DNA from: Bradyrhizobium rifense
GTDB taxonomy: Bacteria; Pseudomonadota; Alphaproteobacteria; Rhizobiales; Xanthobacteraceae
DNA: 64,000 bases
Assembly (NCBI RefSeq): GCF_008123425.1
Contig: NZ_VSSS01000007.1
Coordinates: 62,001-126,000, forward strand
Direction: 5' to 3'
The position numbers and the translations under genes were made by a program. The notes beneath the pieces were generated by a model. The model saw only the letters and a program-made list of their open reading frames with translations, was not told the origin of the DNA and ran no database searches. Below, piece after piece: positions 1 to 8,962 of this stretch (the first letter of the stretch is position 1; each line of letters starts with the position of its first letter).

Positions 1-2210
1 TGCACCTGACCATCGTCTCCGACCGCACCGTCACCATCCGCGCTTCCGTCCACGACGTGCAGTTCACGCTGATCCTCAGCGTCGTGCTGGTGACGCTGGT
101 GGTGCTCTTGTTCCTGCGCTCGCTGCGCGCGACACTGATCGCCGGCGTCGCGCTGCCGCTGTCGCTGATCACCAGCTTCGGCATCATGTATTTTGCCGGC
201 TTCAGCCTCGATAATCTGTCGCTGATGGCGCTCACGATCGGTACCGGATTCGTGGTCGACGACGCCATCGTCATGATCGAGAACATCGTCCGCCACATGG
301 AAAATGGCGACAGCGCGATGACTGCCTCGCTCAAGGGCGCGAGCGAAATCGGCTTCACCGTGATCTCGCTGACGGTGTCGCTGATTGCGGTGTTCATCCC
401 GCTGCTGTTCATGTCGGGCCTGGTCGGCCGCATGTTCCGCGAATTCGCGCTGACCTTGACCATCGCGGTCGTGACCTCGGCCGTGGTGTCGCTGACGCTG
501 ACGCCGATGATGTGCTCGCGCCTGCTCAAGCACGCCCATGAGGAGTTCGCGGTTCCGGGGCTTGCCGCCGTCAGCCGCTTCATCGACCGCACCGTCGAAT
601 TCTACCACCGCACGCTGCTCGTTGTGTTGCGGCACCAGCGCACCACGCTGGTCGTGACATTTGCCACGCTGATCGCGACCCTGGTGCTCTATGTCGTCGC
701 GCCAAAGGGTTTTCTGCCGCTGCAGGACACCGCATCGATCACGGCAGTGACGGAAGCAGGTCCCGACGTGTCGTTCGGCGAGATGCAGAAGCGGCAGGCC
801 GAAGTCGCCGACGCCATCAAGGCCGATCCTGACGTGACCGGTGTGGTCTCGGTGATCGGTGCGGGCTCGGTCAATCCGACCACCAATGTCGGCCGCCTCG
901 TCATGAGCTTGACGCCTCGCGGCGAGCGGCGCGACGATGTCAGCGTGGTCATTGCCCGGCTGAAGGAGAAGGTCTCGGGCATCCCCGGCATGACCGTCTA
1001 CTTCCAGCCGGTGCAGGACGTGCAGATCTCGACGCAGTCGAGCCGCTCGCAATACCAGTACACGCTGACCGGCACGGATGCGGCCCTGGTCTCCGAATGG
1101 GCGAAGAAGCTCGTCGACGAGATGCGGCGCGATCCCCTGTTCCGCGACGTCTCCTCGGAGGCGCAGGAAGGCGGCCTGCGCGCGCAGCTCGATGTCGACC
1201 GCACCCGCGCCGGCCAGCTCGGCGTCAGCCTGCAAGCCATCACCGACACGCTGAACGACGCCTTTGCCCAACGCCAGATCTCGACCATCTACGGCCAGGC
1301 CAACCAGTACCGCGTAGTGCTCGAGGCGCTGCCGATGTACCAGCGCGATCCCTCGATCCTGTCAAAGCTGTACCTGCCGGGCGGCGCCAGCAGCTCGGTC
1401 GTCGGCGCGCCCAACGCGCAGGTGCCGCTGGATGCAGTGGCGACGCTGAAGCGCACCACGGCGCCGCTTGCGATCTCGCACCAGGCGCAATTTCCGGCGA
1501 TTTCGCTGAGCTTCAACCTCGCGCCGGGCGCAGCACTCGGCGACGCCGTCGATGCGGTGAAGGCGATCGAGACCCGGATCGAGATGCCGAACAGCATCGT
1601 CGGTGTTTATGCCGGCGACGCCGCCGAATTCGCCAAGGCGCTCGCCGGCCAGCCCTGGCTGCTGCTCGCCGCCGTGATCACGATCTATATCGTGCTGGGC
1701 GTGCTCTATGAGAGCTACATCCACCCGATCACGATTCTCTCGACGCTGCCATCGGCCGGCGTCGGCGCCATCCTGGCACTGATCCTGTTCGGGCAGGACC
1801 TCTCGGTCATCGGCCTGATCGGCATCATTCTGTTGATGGGCATCGTCAAGAAGAACGCGATCATGATGATCGACTTCGCGCTGGAGGCAGAGCGCGGGCA
1901 GGGCATGCCGGCCGATGAGGCGATCGTGCAGGCGTGTCTGTTGCGCTTCCGCCCGATCATGATGACGACCTTGGCCGCACTGTTCGGCGCGCTGCCGCTG
2001 GCGATCGAGAGCGGCACCGGCGCCGAGCTGCGCTTTCCGCTCGGCATCTCCATCATCGGCGGCCTGCTGCTGAGCCAATTGCTGACGCTCTACACCACGC
2101 CGGTGATCTACCTCGCGCTCGACCGCATCAACCGCCGCCTCGAGCAGGCGTTGCCGCCGCCGGAGCCCGACGCGCCGCCGGCGGCCAGCGCGACCGAGGG
2201 GATGCAGTGA
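1..2210 (+). CDS. RND efflux transporter permease, HAE1/MdtB-like (5' partial)
   Basis: Inner-membrane subunit of a tripartite proton-driven RND efflux pump. The reading frame is open from base 3, and the residues before the GTG at 57 already fit the family (end of the first periplasmic domain, then TM2), so the gene starts upstream of the window. Visible marks are the TM4 proton-relay motif VVDDAIVMIEN, a second large periplasmic loop, and a C-terminal helix block with GIVKKNAIMMIDFA. About 735 residues are present out of a usual 1020-1050. The stop overlaps the start of the next permease (ATGA), which indicates translational coupling. Paired RND permeases like this resemble MdtBC, where two different subunits form a heterotrimer. 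The substrate cannot be read from the sequence, and the membrane-fusion protein gene would lie upstream. Confidence 0.95.
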   Translation, partial: HLTIVSDRTVTIRASVHDVQFTLILSVVLVTLVVLLFLRSLRATLIAGVALPLSLITSFGIMYFAGFSLDNLSLMALTIGTGFVVDDAIVMIENIVRHMENGDSAMTASLKGASEIGFTVISLTVSLIAVFIPLLFMSGLVGRMFREFALTLTIAVVTSAVVSLTLTPMMCSRLLKHAHEEFAVPGLAAVSRFIDRTVEFYHRTLLVVLRHQRTTLVVTFATLIATLVLYVVAPKGFLPLQDTASITAVTEAGPDVSFGEMQKRQAEVADAIKADPDVTGVVSVIGAGSVNPTTNVGRLVMSLTPRGERRDDVSVVIARLKEKVSGIPGMTVYFQPVQDVQISTQSSRSQYQYTLTGTDAALVSEWAKKLVDEMRRDPLFRDVSSEAQEGGLRAQLDVDRTRAGQLGVSLQAITDTLNDAFAQRQISTIYGQANQYRVVLEALPMYQRDPSILSKLYLPGGASSSVVGAPNAQVPLDAVATLKRTTAPLAISHQAQFPAISLSFNLAPGAALGDAVDAVKAIETRIEMPNSIVGVYAGDAAEFAKALAGQPWLLLAAVITIYIVLGVLYESYIHPITILSTLPSAGVGAILALILFGQDLSVIGLIGIILLMGIVKKNAIMMIDFALEAERGQGMPADEAIVQACLLRFRPIMMTTLAALFGALPLAIESGTGAELRFPLGISIIGGLLLSQLLTLYTTPVIYLALDRINRRLEQALPPPEPDAPPAASATEGMQ

Positions 2211-5200
2211 TGGCATCGATCTCGGAGCCCTTCATCCGCCGCCCCGTAGCAACCACGCTGCTGTCGATCGGGCTGTTCCTGCTGGGGGGCGTCGCCTACG
2301 AGTTTCTGCCGGTCGCCTCAGTCCCGAATGTCGACTTCCCCGCCATCTTCGTCTCGGCGAGCCGTCCCGGCGCCGACCCTTCCGTGATGGCCGCAACCGT
2401 GGCCGCGCCGCTCGAACGGCGGCTCGGTGAAATCGCGGGCATCAACCAGATCACGTCGACGAGCTCTCTCGGCACGGCGAACATCCAGCTCCAGTTCGAC
2501 ATCGGCCGCAACATCGACAAGGCGGCGCGTGACGTGCAGGCCGCCATCAACGCCGCGCTGGTCGACCTGCCGAGCGACCTGCCGGCGTTGCCGCGCTTCC
2601 GCAAGGCCAACACCGCCGGCGCACCCGTCTTCGTGCTGGCGCTGACCTCCAAGACGCTATCCGCCAGCGCCATCTACGACGTTGCCGATACCGTGCTGGC
2701 GCAGCGCATCTCGCAGGTGCCGGGCGTGGGCGACGTGACAGTGTCGGGCGCCGACCAGCCGGCGGTACGGATCCAGCTCAACCCGGTGGCTCTGTCGAAT
2801 GCGGGGATTGCGACCGACGACGTGCGCACGGCCATCGTCAACGCCAATCCGCTCGGTCCGGTCGGCATCTTCAACGGCGAGCGCCAGAGCGAGACGCTGT
2901 CGCTGAACAAGCAGATGCGCACGGCCGCGGAGTTCCGCGACATCGTCATCAAGAGCTCGAACGGCAATTTCGTCCGGCTCTCCGACGTCGCAGATATCGA
3001 GGACGGCGTCCGCAACGCGCGCTCGATCGCCTGGTTCAACAAGCAGCCGGCGGTGCTGATCCAGATCACCAAGCAGGGCGATGCCAACGTGATCGACACC
3101 GTCGACCGGGTGAAGGCGCTGATCCCCGAGTTGAAGCAGTGGATCCCGGCCGGCGTCGACGTTTCCACGCTGGTCGACCGCACCAGCACGATCCGCGCCA
3201 GCGTGATGGACATGCAGTGGACACTACTCGCAACCGCCGTGCTGGTGATGGTCGTGGTGTTCGTGTTCCTGCGTCGTGTGACGCCGACGATCGCGGCCGG
3301 CATCTCGGTGCCGCTGGCGCTGGCGGGCACCTGCGCAGGGATGTGGGTCGCGGGCTTCTCGATCGACAATCTATCGCTGATGGCGCTGGCGATCTCGGTC
3401 GGCTTCGTGGTCGACGATGCCATCGTCATGATCGAGAACATGTTCCGCAATCTCGAGCATGGCATGCGGCCGATGGAAGCGGCCCTGGAGGGCGCCAAGC
3501 AGATTGGCTTCACCGTGGTCTCGATCAGCCTGTCACTGATCGCGGCGTTCACGCCGCTGATCTTCATGGATGGCATCGTCGGCCGCCTCTTGCGCGAATT
3601 CTCGCTGACGCTGACCTTCGCGATCGTCGTCTCGACCCTGGTGTCGCTCACGGTCACGCCGATGATCTGCGCGCAATACATCGGGCAGACCACGTCAGGT
3701 TCCGCAACGCTGTTCGACCGTCTGATCGAGGGCTCGCTATCGCGAATCGTCTCGTTCTACACCCGTACCTTGCGGGCGGTGCTGGAGTTCCCGCTGCTGA
3801 CGCTGCTGGTGTTCTTTGCCACTATCGGCCTGACGGTGATGCTCTACATCAAGGTGCCCAAGGGCTATTTCCCGACGGACGATTCCGGCTTCGTCATCGG
3901 CGCGACGCGCGCCTCCGCCGACATCTCGTTCCAGTCGATGCTGACGCTGCAGCAGCGCCTCGCCGACATCGTGATGCAGGATCCGGCGGTGGCCGGCATC
4001 GGCTCGACCGTCGGCAGCGGAGGCGGGGGCCCGGGGGCTGCGACCTCGAATCGCGGCACCATGTTCATCAGCCTGAAGCCGCCGGAGGAGCGCGATCACG
4101 TTTCGACCCAGGTCGTGATCGACCGGTTGCGGAAGGCACTGTTCCCCGTGCCCGGGATTCGCCTCTTCATGTTCGCAGCTCAGGACGTTCGCGCCGGCGG
4201 CCGGCAGAGCGATTCCGACTACCAGTATACGCTTGCCTCGACCGATCTCGATCTGCTCCAGAAATGGGCGCCGATCGTCGCCAAGCGCATGGAGACGGTC
4301 GAGGGCATCACCGACATTTCCAGCGACCGCGATCCCGGCGGACTTCAGCTGACATTGAACATCGACCGCCAGAAGGCAGCAGCGCTCGGGGTCAAGGTCC
4401 AGGACATCGACAACGCCCTGAACAACGCCTTCTCGCAGCGCCAGATCGCGATCATCTACACCCAGCGCAATCAGTACATGACCGTGCTGGAGATCGATCC
4501 GAAATTCCAGGTCGATCCGTCCAATCTCGAGCGCATCTACGTCGCCGGCGCTAACAACGTTCAGGTGCCGCTCTCCACCGTGGTGCACGCGACGCGCGGG
4601 CTTGCGGCACTCGCGGTTTATCATTCGCAGTCGGTGCCCTCGACCACGGTGTCGTTCAATCTGCTGCCCGACGTGCCGCTCCAGGCCGCAACCCAAAACA
4701 TCCAGCGCGCGGTCGACGAGCTGCACATGCCCGAGGGCATCCGCGGCAGCTTTGACGGCAACGCCGGCGATTTCGCCAAGACCAGCGGGCGTCAACCGCT
4801 CTTGATCCTCGGCGCGCTGGTGGCGATGTATATCGTGCTCGGCGTGCTCTATGAGAGCCTCGCGCATCCGCTCACGATCATCTCGACGCTGCCTTCGGCA
4901 GGCCTCGGCGCGCTGCTTGCGCTCCAGATCACCAACACGCCGCTGACGGTGATCGCCTTTGTCGGCATCATCCTCTTGATCGGAATCGTCAAGAAGAACG
5001 GCATCATGATGGTCGACTTCGCGCTCGATGCCGAGCGCCAGCGCGGCCTGTCGTCAGCCGAGGCGATCTTCGAGGCCTGCCAGGCGCGCTTCCGTCCGAT
5101 CCTGATGACGACCATGGCGGCGCTGTTTGCCGGCATTCCACTGGTCGTCGCGACCGGTCCCGGCACGGAGCTGCGGCGCCCGCTCGGCATCACCATCATC

Positions 5201-5317
5201 GGCGGCCTGTTCGTCTCGCAGATCCTGACGCTGTACACGACACCCGTGATTTACCTCTTGATCGACCGCCTGCGCCGGCGGTCCGAGCCGCAGCCACTGG
5301 CGGCGCCGGCGGAATAG
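2210..5317 (+). CDS. RND efflux transporter permease, HAE1/MdtC-like
   Basis: Full-length RND permease of 1035 residues, the family's normal size. The ATG at 2210 overlaps the TGA of the preceding permease and gives the typical N-terminus MASISEPFIRRPVATTLL. The TM4 relay motif VVDDAIVMIEN, the two large periplasmic loops and the C-terminal GIVKKNGIMMVDFAL block are all present. It probably forms a mixed trimer with the upstream paralogue, as MdtB and MdtC do, and exports drugs, bile-salt-like compounds or plant metabolites (inference). No outer-membrane partner follows. A tolC-family gene lies at 22237 but is not linked to this operon. Confidence 0.95.
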   Translation: MASISEPFIRRPVATTLLSIGLFLLGGVAYEFLPVASVPNVDFPAIFVSASRPGADPSVMAATVAAPLERRLGEIAGINQITSTSSLGTANIQLQFDIGRNIDKAARDVQAAINAALVDLPSDLPALPRFRKANTAGAPVFVLALTSKTLSASAIYDVADTVLAQRISQVPGVGDVTVSGADQPAVRIQLNPVALSNAGIATDDVRTAIVNANPLGPVGIFNGERQSETLSLNKQMRTAAEFRDIVIKSSNGNFVRLSDVADIEDGVRNARSIAWFNKQPAVLIQITKQGDANVIDTVDRVKALIPELKQWIPAGVDVSTLVDRTSTIRASVMDMQWTLLATAVLVMVVVFVFLRRVTPTIAAGISVPLALAGTCAGMWVAGFSIDNLSLMALAISVGFVVDDAIVMIENMFRNLEHGMRPMEAALEGAKQIGFTVVSISLSLIAAFTPLIFMDGIVGRLLREFSLTLTFAIVVSTLVSLTVTPMICAQYIGQTTSGSATLFDRLIEGSLSRIVSFYTRTLRAVLEFPLLTLLVFFATIGLTVMLYIKVPKGYFPTDDSGFVIGATRASADISFQSMLTLQQRLADIVMQDPAVAGIGSTVGSGGGGPGAATSNRGTMFISLKPPEERDHVSTQVVIDRLRKALFPVPGIRLFMFAAQDVRAGGRQSDSDYQYTLASTDLDLLQKWAPIVAKRMETVEGITDISSDRDPGGLQLTLNIDRQKAAALGVKVQDIDNALNNAFSQRQIAIIYTQRNQYMTVLEIDPKFQVDPSNLERIYVAGANNVQVPLSTVVHATRGLAALAVYHSQSVPSTTVSFNLLPDVPLQAATQNIQRAVDELHMPEGIRGSFDGNAGDFAKTSGRQPLLILGALVAMYIVLGVLYESLAHPLTIISTLPSAGLGALLALQITNTPLTVIAFVGIILLIGIVKKNGIMMVDFALDAERQRGLSSAEAIFEACQARFRPILMTTMAALFAGIPLVVATGPGTELRRPLGITIIGGLFVSQILTLYTTPVIYLLIDRLRRRSEPQPLAAPAE

Positions 5318-5353
5318 GTTGTTGCAGCGCCGCTTCAAGCGTATAGCGGCGGA

Positions 5354-6094
5354 ATGTCGAACTCAGTTGAAACCACGGCGGTCGTACCCGAGCCGATCCC
5401 CGAATGCCCGCACTGCCAGAAGCCGATGCAGCTGTGCATCTGCGACAGTGTCACGCCGATCAAGAGCCGGCTGGGACTCCTGATCCTCCAGCATCCGCAG
5501 GAGCAGGACAGGGCGCTCGGCACGGCGCGGCTGCTTGCCAAACATTTTGCAGGCGCGATCGTGCGGGTCGGCCTGTCCTGGCCGAGCCTCTCGAAGGCGC
5601 TCGCGCAGCCTGTTGAAAACGCCTCGCACTGGGCCGTGCTCTATCTCGGCTCGGCCCGCGCCGCCGACCTCGATGTGGAGGGTGAGATCGTCGCGCTCAA
5701 CCGCAAGGGCGAGGTTGCGGACAACCAGCGCGCCATCCTCGGCAAGCTCGAAGGTGTGGTGTTGCTCGACGGCACCTGGAGCCAGGCCAAGGCGCTGTGG
5801 TGGCGCAATCCCTGGATGCTGAAATGCCAGCGTGTGATCCTCAACCCGGCGCAGCCGTCGCGCTACGGGCGGCTGCGCAAGGAGCCTCGCAAGGACGGAC
5901 TGTCGACCATCGAGGCAGCCGCGACGCTGCTGGCCGGCCTCGAGCGGCGCCCCGACATCGCCGAGACGCTCAACGCGAGCTTTGAACGGCTGTTGACGCG
6001 CTACCGCGAGGTTCAGGCCGAGATGCCGGAACTGGCGCCAAAGCCGGCGCCGAAAGGGCGGCGACGCGATTTCCGCCGCGGCAAACGATCCTGA
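5354..6094 (+). CDS. DTW domain protein, tRNA-uridine aminocarboxypropyltransferase (TapT-like)
   Basis: A 246-residue DTW-domain protein. The family includes E. coli TapT (YfiP), which transfers the 3-amino-3-carboxypropyl group of SAM to uridine 47 of tRNA (acp3U). The signature D-G-T-W is at residues 139-142, followed by SQAK. Cysteines 18, 21, 28 and 30 at the N-terminus (CPHC...CIC) look like the zinc-binding set seen in this family. The C-terminus is basic (RRRDFRRGKR), which fits RNA binding. It starts 36 bases after the RND operon and could be co-transcribed with it, although the functions are unrelated. Confidence 0.85.
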   Translation: MSNSVETTAVVPEPIPECPHCQKPMQLCICDSVTPIKSRLGLLILQHPQEQDRALGTARLLAKHFAGAIVRVGLSWPSLSKALAQPVENASHWAVLYLGSARAADLDVEGEIVALNRKGEVADNQRAILGKLEGVVLLDGTWSQAKALWWRNPWMLKCQRVILNPAQPSRYGRLRKEPRKDGLSTIEAAATLLAGLERRPDIAETLNASFERLLTRYREVQAEMPELAPKPAPKGRRRDFRRGKRS

Positions 6095-6255
6095 CGTGAG
6101 CCGATCTCGTCCGTACGGTTGATTGCCCCGCCGGGAGCGGGCAGATACAGACCGTCCGACCGGGCCGGAGCAGAGGGGGCAGCCGAATTCTGAGCGCAGC
6201 GAAGGAGATCCTGGCCCAGGCAGCGCAGTTCGATCGTTGGGGCACGCTCGCCCTG

Positions 6256-6972
6256 ATGGACATCTCGCTGCGCTATCGGCGCACCGTGATCGGTCCGCTC
6301 TGGATCACGTTGACGCTGGCGGCGACGATCGTCAGCGTCGGCACGGTCTACGCCGCGCTGTTCAAGCAGGACATCGCCGGCTTCCTGCCGCCTTTCGCGG
6401 TCGGCCTGATCGTCTGGACGCTCATCGCCACGACGCTCCAGGAGGGCTCCAACATCTTCGTGGCCTCCGGCCATCTCATCAAGGCTGTGCCGGCGCCGTT
6501 GATCGTACACGTGCTGCAGATGATCGCGCGCAACGTCCTGATCTTCGCCCATCATCTCCTCATCGTCGTCATGCTCTATGTCGTGATGCCATGGCCGCTG
6601 CACTGGACCATGCTGCTCGCGGTGCCCGGCTTTGCGATCCTGCTCATCGTGCTGCTCGGTGGCTCGGTCGCGCTCGGCATGCTCTGCGCGCGCTTTCGCG
6701 ACATCGGCTCTGCGATCGTGAGCGGCCTGCAATTCGTCTTCTTCCTCACGCCCGTGATCTGGACCGAGGACAGCGTGCGCGGCACCACGTTCGCCTGGCT
6801 GACGCGAGTCAATCCGTTCGCGACGCTGCTTGATCTCATACGCAAGCCGCTGCTGTCGCAGCCGATGGATGCGGAGCAATGGCTGCTCGGCCTCGTTTAC
6901 GCAATTGTCGTCGCCGCCATTGGGCTGGGGTGCTACGCAAAATACCGCCGCCGTGTGGCGTATTGGCTGTGA
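6256..6972 (+). CDS. ABC-2 type transporter permease (Wzm/KpsM-like polysaccharide export)
   Basis: Six-helix ABC-2 permease that moves a lipid-linked glycan across the inner membrane, as in Wzm or KpsM. Typical stretches are SLRYRRTVIGPLWITLT near the N-terminus, then FFLTPVIW and VNPFATLLDLIRKPLL near the end. The listed ATG at 6256 is the first standard start, but the open frame upstream (from about 6187) encodes about 22 residues, including AKEILAQAAQFDRWGTLALM, that fit the family N-terminus. A purine-rich AGAGGGGG lies at 6172-6179, so translation probably begins at ATT 6187 or CTG 6190. The partner ATPase follows after 8 bases. No glycosyltransferases are nearby, so the substrate is unknown. 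Confidence 0.88.
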   Translation: MDISLRYRRTVIGPLWITLTLAATIVSVGTVYAALFKQDIAGFLPPFAVGLIVWTLIATTLQEGSNIFVASGHLIKAVPAPLIVHVLQMIARNVLIFAHHLLIVVMLYVVMPWPLHWTMLLAVPGFAILLIVLLGGSVALGMLCARFRDIGSAIVSGLQFVFFLTPVIWTEDSVRGTTFAWLTRVNPFATLLDLIRKPLLSQPMDAEQWLLGLVYAIVVAAIGLGCYAKYRRRVAYWL

Positions 6973-6980
6973 GGGGCGGG

Positions 6981-7733
6981 ATGAGCACCACGGCCCATAT
7001 CGTGCTGCGCAACGTCTCGGTCAATTTTCCGGTGCTGTCGTTCCGCGACCGCTCGCTGCGCAGCCGCTTCGTTCGCGCCGTGACGCTGCGCCGCGAGGCA
7101 GGCCGTCCGCACATCGTCACCGCGCTTGATGGTATCGACCTCGACATCCGTGCCGGCGATCGCGTCGCCATCGTTGGTGCGAATGGCGCCGGCAAGACCA
7201 CGCTGCTGCGGGTGCTGGCCGGCATCTACCATCCGACCGCAGGCGGCATCGACGTGCTCGGCCGCTGCCTGTCGCTGTTCGACCTCTCGGCCGGCTTCGA
7301 CGAGGAGGCGACCGGCTACGAGAACATCATGCGCCGCGGCCTCGTGATCGGTGCGCGGCGCACCGAGATCGACGCGCGGCGCGCGGAGATCGCTGAATTC
7401 ACCGAGCTTGGCGACCGGCTCGACTTGCCGCTGCGCACCTATTCCAGCGGCATGATGCTGCGCCTGATTTTTGCGGTCGCCACCGCCGTCGAGGGCGAGA
7501 TCGTGCTGCTCGACGAATGGATCGGCGTCGGCGACCAGCAGTTCCGGAAAAAAGCGCGGCAGCGGCTCGACGAGATCGTGGCGCGTGCCGGCATCCTGGT
7601 GCTGGCCTCGCACGACGTCGACCTGATCCAGAGCACCTGCAACCGCGCCATCCTGCTCCAGGAGGGGCGCATCACCGCAGCCGGCACGACCGAGGAGATT
7701 CTCGCCCGATACCTCGGGGCTGCGAAGGCGTAA
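6981..7733 (+). CDS. ABC transporter ATP-binding protein (Wzt/KpsT-like polysaccharide export)
   Basis: A 250-residue ATPase partner of the preceding permease. The Walker A motif is GANGAGKTT, the ABC signature reads YSSGM (the divergent form usual in Wzt/KpsT proteins), and Walker B is EIVLLDEW followed by a downstream switch histidine in LASHDVDL. The ATG at 6981 is preceded by GGGGCGGG and starts 8 bases after the permease stop. There is no C-terminal carbohydrate-binding extension of the Wzt O-antigen type, so it looks more like KpsT or a short Wzt. An upstream in-frame extension to 6879 overlaps the permease and is rejected. Confidence 0.9.
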   Translation: MSTTAHIVLRNVSVNFPVLSFRDRSLRSRFVRAVTLRREAGRPHIVTALDGIDLDIRAGDRVAIVGANGAGKTTLLRVLAGIYHPTAGGIDVLGRCLSLFDLSAGFDEEATGYENIMRRGLVIGARRTEIDARRAEIAEFTELGDRLDLPLRTYSSGMMLRLIFAVATAVEGEIVLLDEWIGVGDQQFRKKARQRLDEIVARAGILVLASHDVDLIQSTCNRAILLQEGRITAAGTTEEILARYLGAAKA

Positions 7734-7790
7734 CTGCCCGGTCGGGGTTGCCTAAACTCATGATCCCCTATATTGCTCCGCCCTCGTTGG

Positions 7791-7864
7791 GGCCACGTGG
7801 CGGAGTGGTTACGCGCCGGTCTGCAAAACCGTTTACTCGGGTTCGAGTCCCGACGTGGCCTCCA
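7791..7864 (+). tRNA. tRNA-Cys (GCA)
   Basis: A 74-base cloverleaf. The acceptor stem GGCCACG pairs with CGTGGCC, the anticodon loop is CTGCAAA with GCA at 7823-7825, the T-loop is GTTCGAGTC, and the 3' end is T plus an encoded CCA. The gene lies alone between the ABC exporter and a short hypothetical gene. Confidence 0.97.
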
Positions 7865-8022
7865 TCACAACCTTCTGATCTTCCAGCACAAATTAGGATT
7901 CGACGCGCGTTTCGCGGCTCACGCGGACGGAGCCGGCTGACCCGGGTCCACCGGGTTTGCCCGGGGCTTGTTGGAAACCCGCGATTCAGGCCCGATGGCA
8001 TAGACTTCGCATCTGCGAAGGC

Positions 8023-8202
8023 ATGCAGTCCCAACCATCGAGCGCTGGAGCACACGTGGGCGAGATCGTCCGATTTATCCCGAAGTCCGAGCTGGAGCGG
8101 GCCCGCCTCATTGCCGAGGCGCGCGCGATCTATGACAGCATCTTCCCGCCGGCCGCACCCGACCGGGCGCGGCAGGACGACGAGGACAGCGTCAAGAGTT
8201 GA
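8023..8202 (+). CDS. small hypothetical protein
   Basis: A 59-residue ORF from ATG 8023. The second half has the composition of a real small protein: GEIVRFIPKSELERARL, then an acidic tail ending EDSVKS. A GTG at 8056 would give a 48-residue form beginning at GEIVRF and is an equally plausible start. A perfect 7-base inverted repeat, CTTCGCA-TC-TGCGAAG (8005-8020), lies immediately upstream of the ATG. The gene converges with the small gene at 8246-8476. I do not recognise a domain and infer no function. Confidence 0.55.
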   Translation: MQSQPSSAGAHVGEIVRFIPKSELERARLIAEARAIYDSIFPPAAPDRARQDDEDSVKS

Positions 8203-8245
8203 TCGCGAGCCCCCGGGGCCCGCAATTATGTCGGGCTAAGAGGTC

Positions 8246-8476
8246 TCAGCAGGCGGCGTACCAGCCGTCCGGAAAGGGCACGAGGGGCCAGGCACCCTCA
8301 TTGTCATTCGCGGCCTTGGGCGTCGCGAAAAAGCTCCACGAGCGGGGCACGAATTCCTCCTCCGGCGCGGGCGCGAGATCTTCATTGATCATGGCGTCGC
8401 GGACGGCTTCCAGCATCAAGTTGAATTCGGCTTCGCTCATCACACCCTCCGGAACGCGGATGGCGCACTGTCGCAA
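8246..8476 (-). CDS. small hypothetical protein
   Basis: A 76-residue protein on the minus strand. It has an acidic middle (NEDLAPAPEEEFVPRSW) and a C-terminal PKAANDNEG stretch, and ends in a Pro/Trp/Tyr-rich tail (WPLVPFPDGWYAAC). The AANDNE-type motif and the aromatic tail recur, to my recollection, in short rhizobial proteins of unknown role. No signal peptide or membrane helix is seen. It is divergently placed from the secreted protein gene at 8699, with about 220 bases of shared upstream region. Confidence 0.65.
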   Translation of the reverse strand: MRQCAIRVPEGVMSEAEFNLMLEAVRDAMINEDLAPAPEEEFVPRSWSFFATPKAANDNEGAWPLVPFPDGWYAAC

Positions 8477-8698
8477 AGCCGGCTTGTTTCCCGATTGACC
8501 CGATCGTTCGCATTTTAACGATCGGGCGATCGAGATCCGTTTGGTTAGCGATTCCTGAAAATCCCCGATGGAACCTTAGGCGTCTCCAGGCAGCGGCCAG
8601 TGTGAAAGAGATCACATCCGGCGCGATTTATTCCTCCTACCCATGTGCACACACCGGCCAGCGCGGGCCGGGCGAGCAGGGCAGACAGGAGACTGGTC

Positions 8699-8962
8699 AT
8701 GAAGGCGAGGTTCTTGCGGTTTGCGGGTGTCAGAAGCCGGGCGCGTCGCGCCTCGACGGTCGGGCTGTTCCTGACGCTGTTTGCCACCGCCGCCCAGGCG
8801 CAGCAGGGCACGCCGGAACAGCGCCGGGCCTGCACCCCCGACGTCTACCGGCTCTGCGCCGGCGAAATCCCCAACGTCCGGGCGATCACAGCGTGCCTGC
8901 GCCGTAACCGATCAAGCTTGAGCGAGGCTTGCCGCACCGTGTTCGATCAGGCAGGCGGCTGA
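8699..8962 (+). CDS. secreted protein with one GLG1-type cysteine-rich repeat
   Basis: An 87-residue precursor with a basic N-terminus and a hydrophobic stretch (VGLFLTLFATAAQA) that reads as a Sec signal peptide cleaved near residue 34. The mature part has four cysteines (45, 53, 66, 78) in the spacing C-x7-C-x12-C-x11-C with RLC, ACL and LSEAC contexts. This matches the cysteine-rich repeat of Golgi apparatus protein 1 (PF00839), which also occurs in short rhizobial secreted proteins. The role is unknown. The ATG at 8699 is preceded by CAGGAGACTGGTC, which contains a GGAG ribosome-binding site. It is probably periplasmic with two disulphides (inference). Confidence 0.7.
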   Translation: MKARFLRFAGVRSRARRASTVGLFLTLFATAAQAQQGTPEQRRACTPDVYRLCAGEIPNVRAITACLRRNRSSLSEACRTVFDQAGG

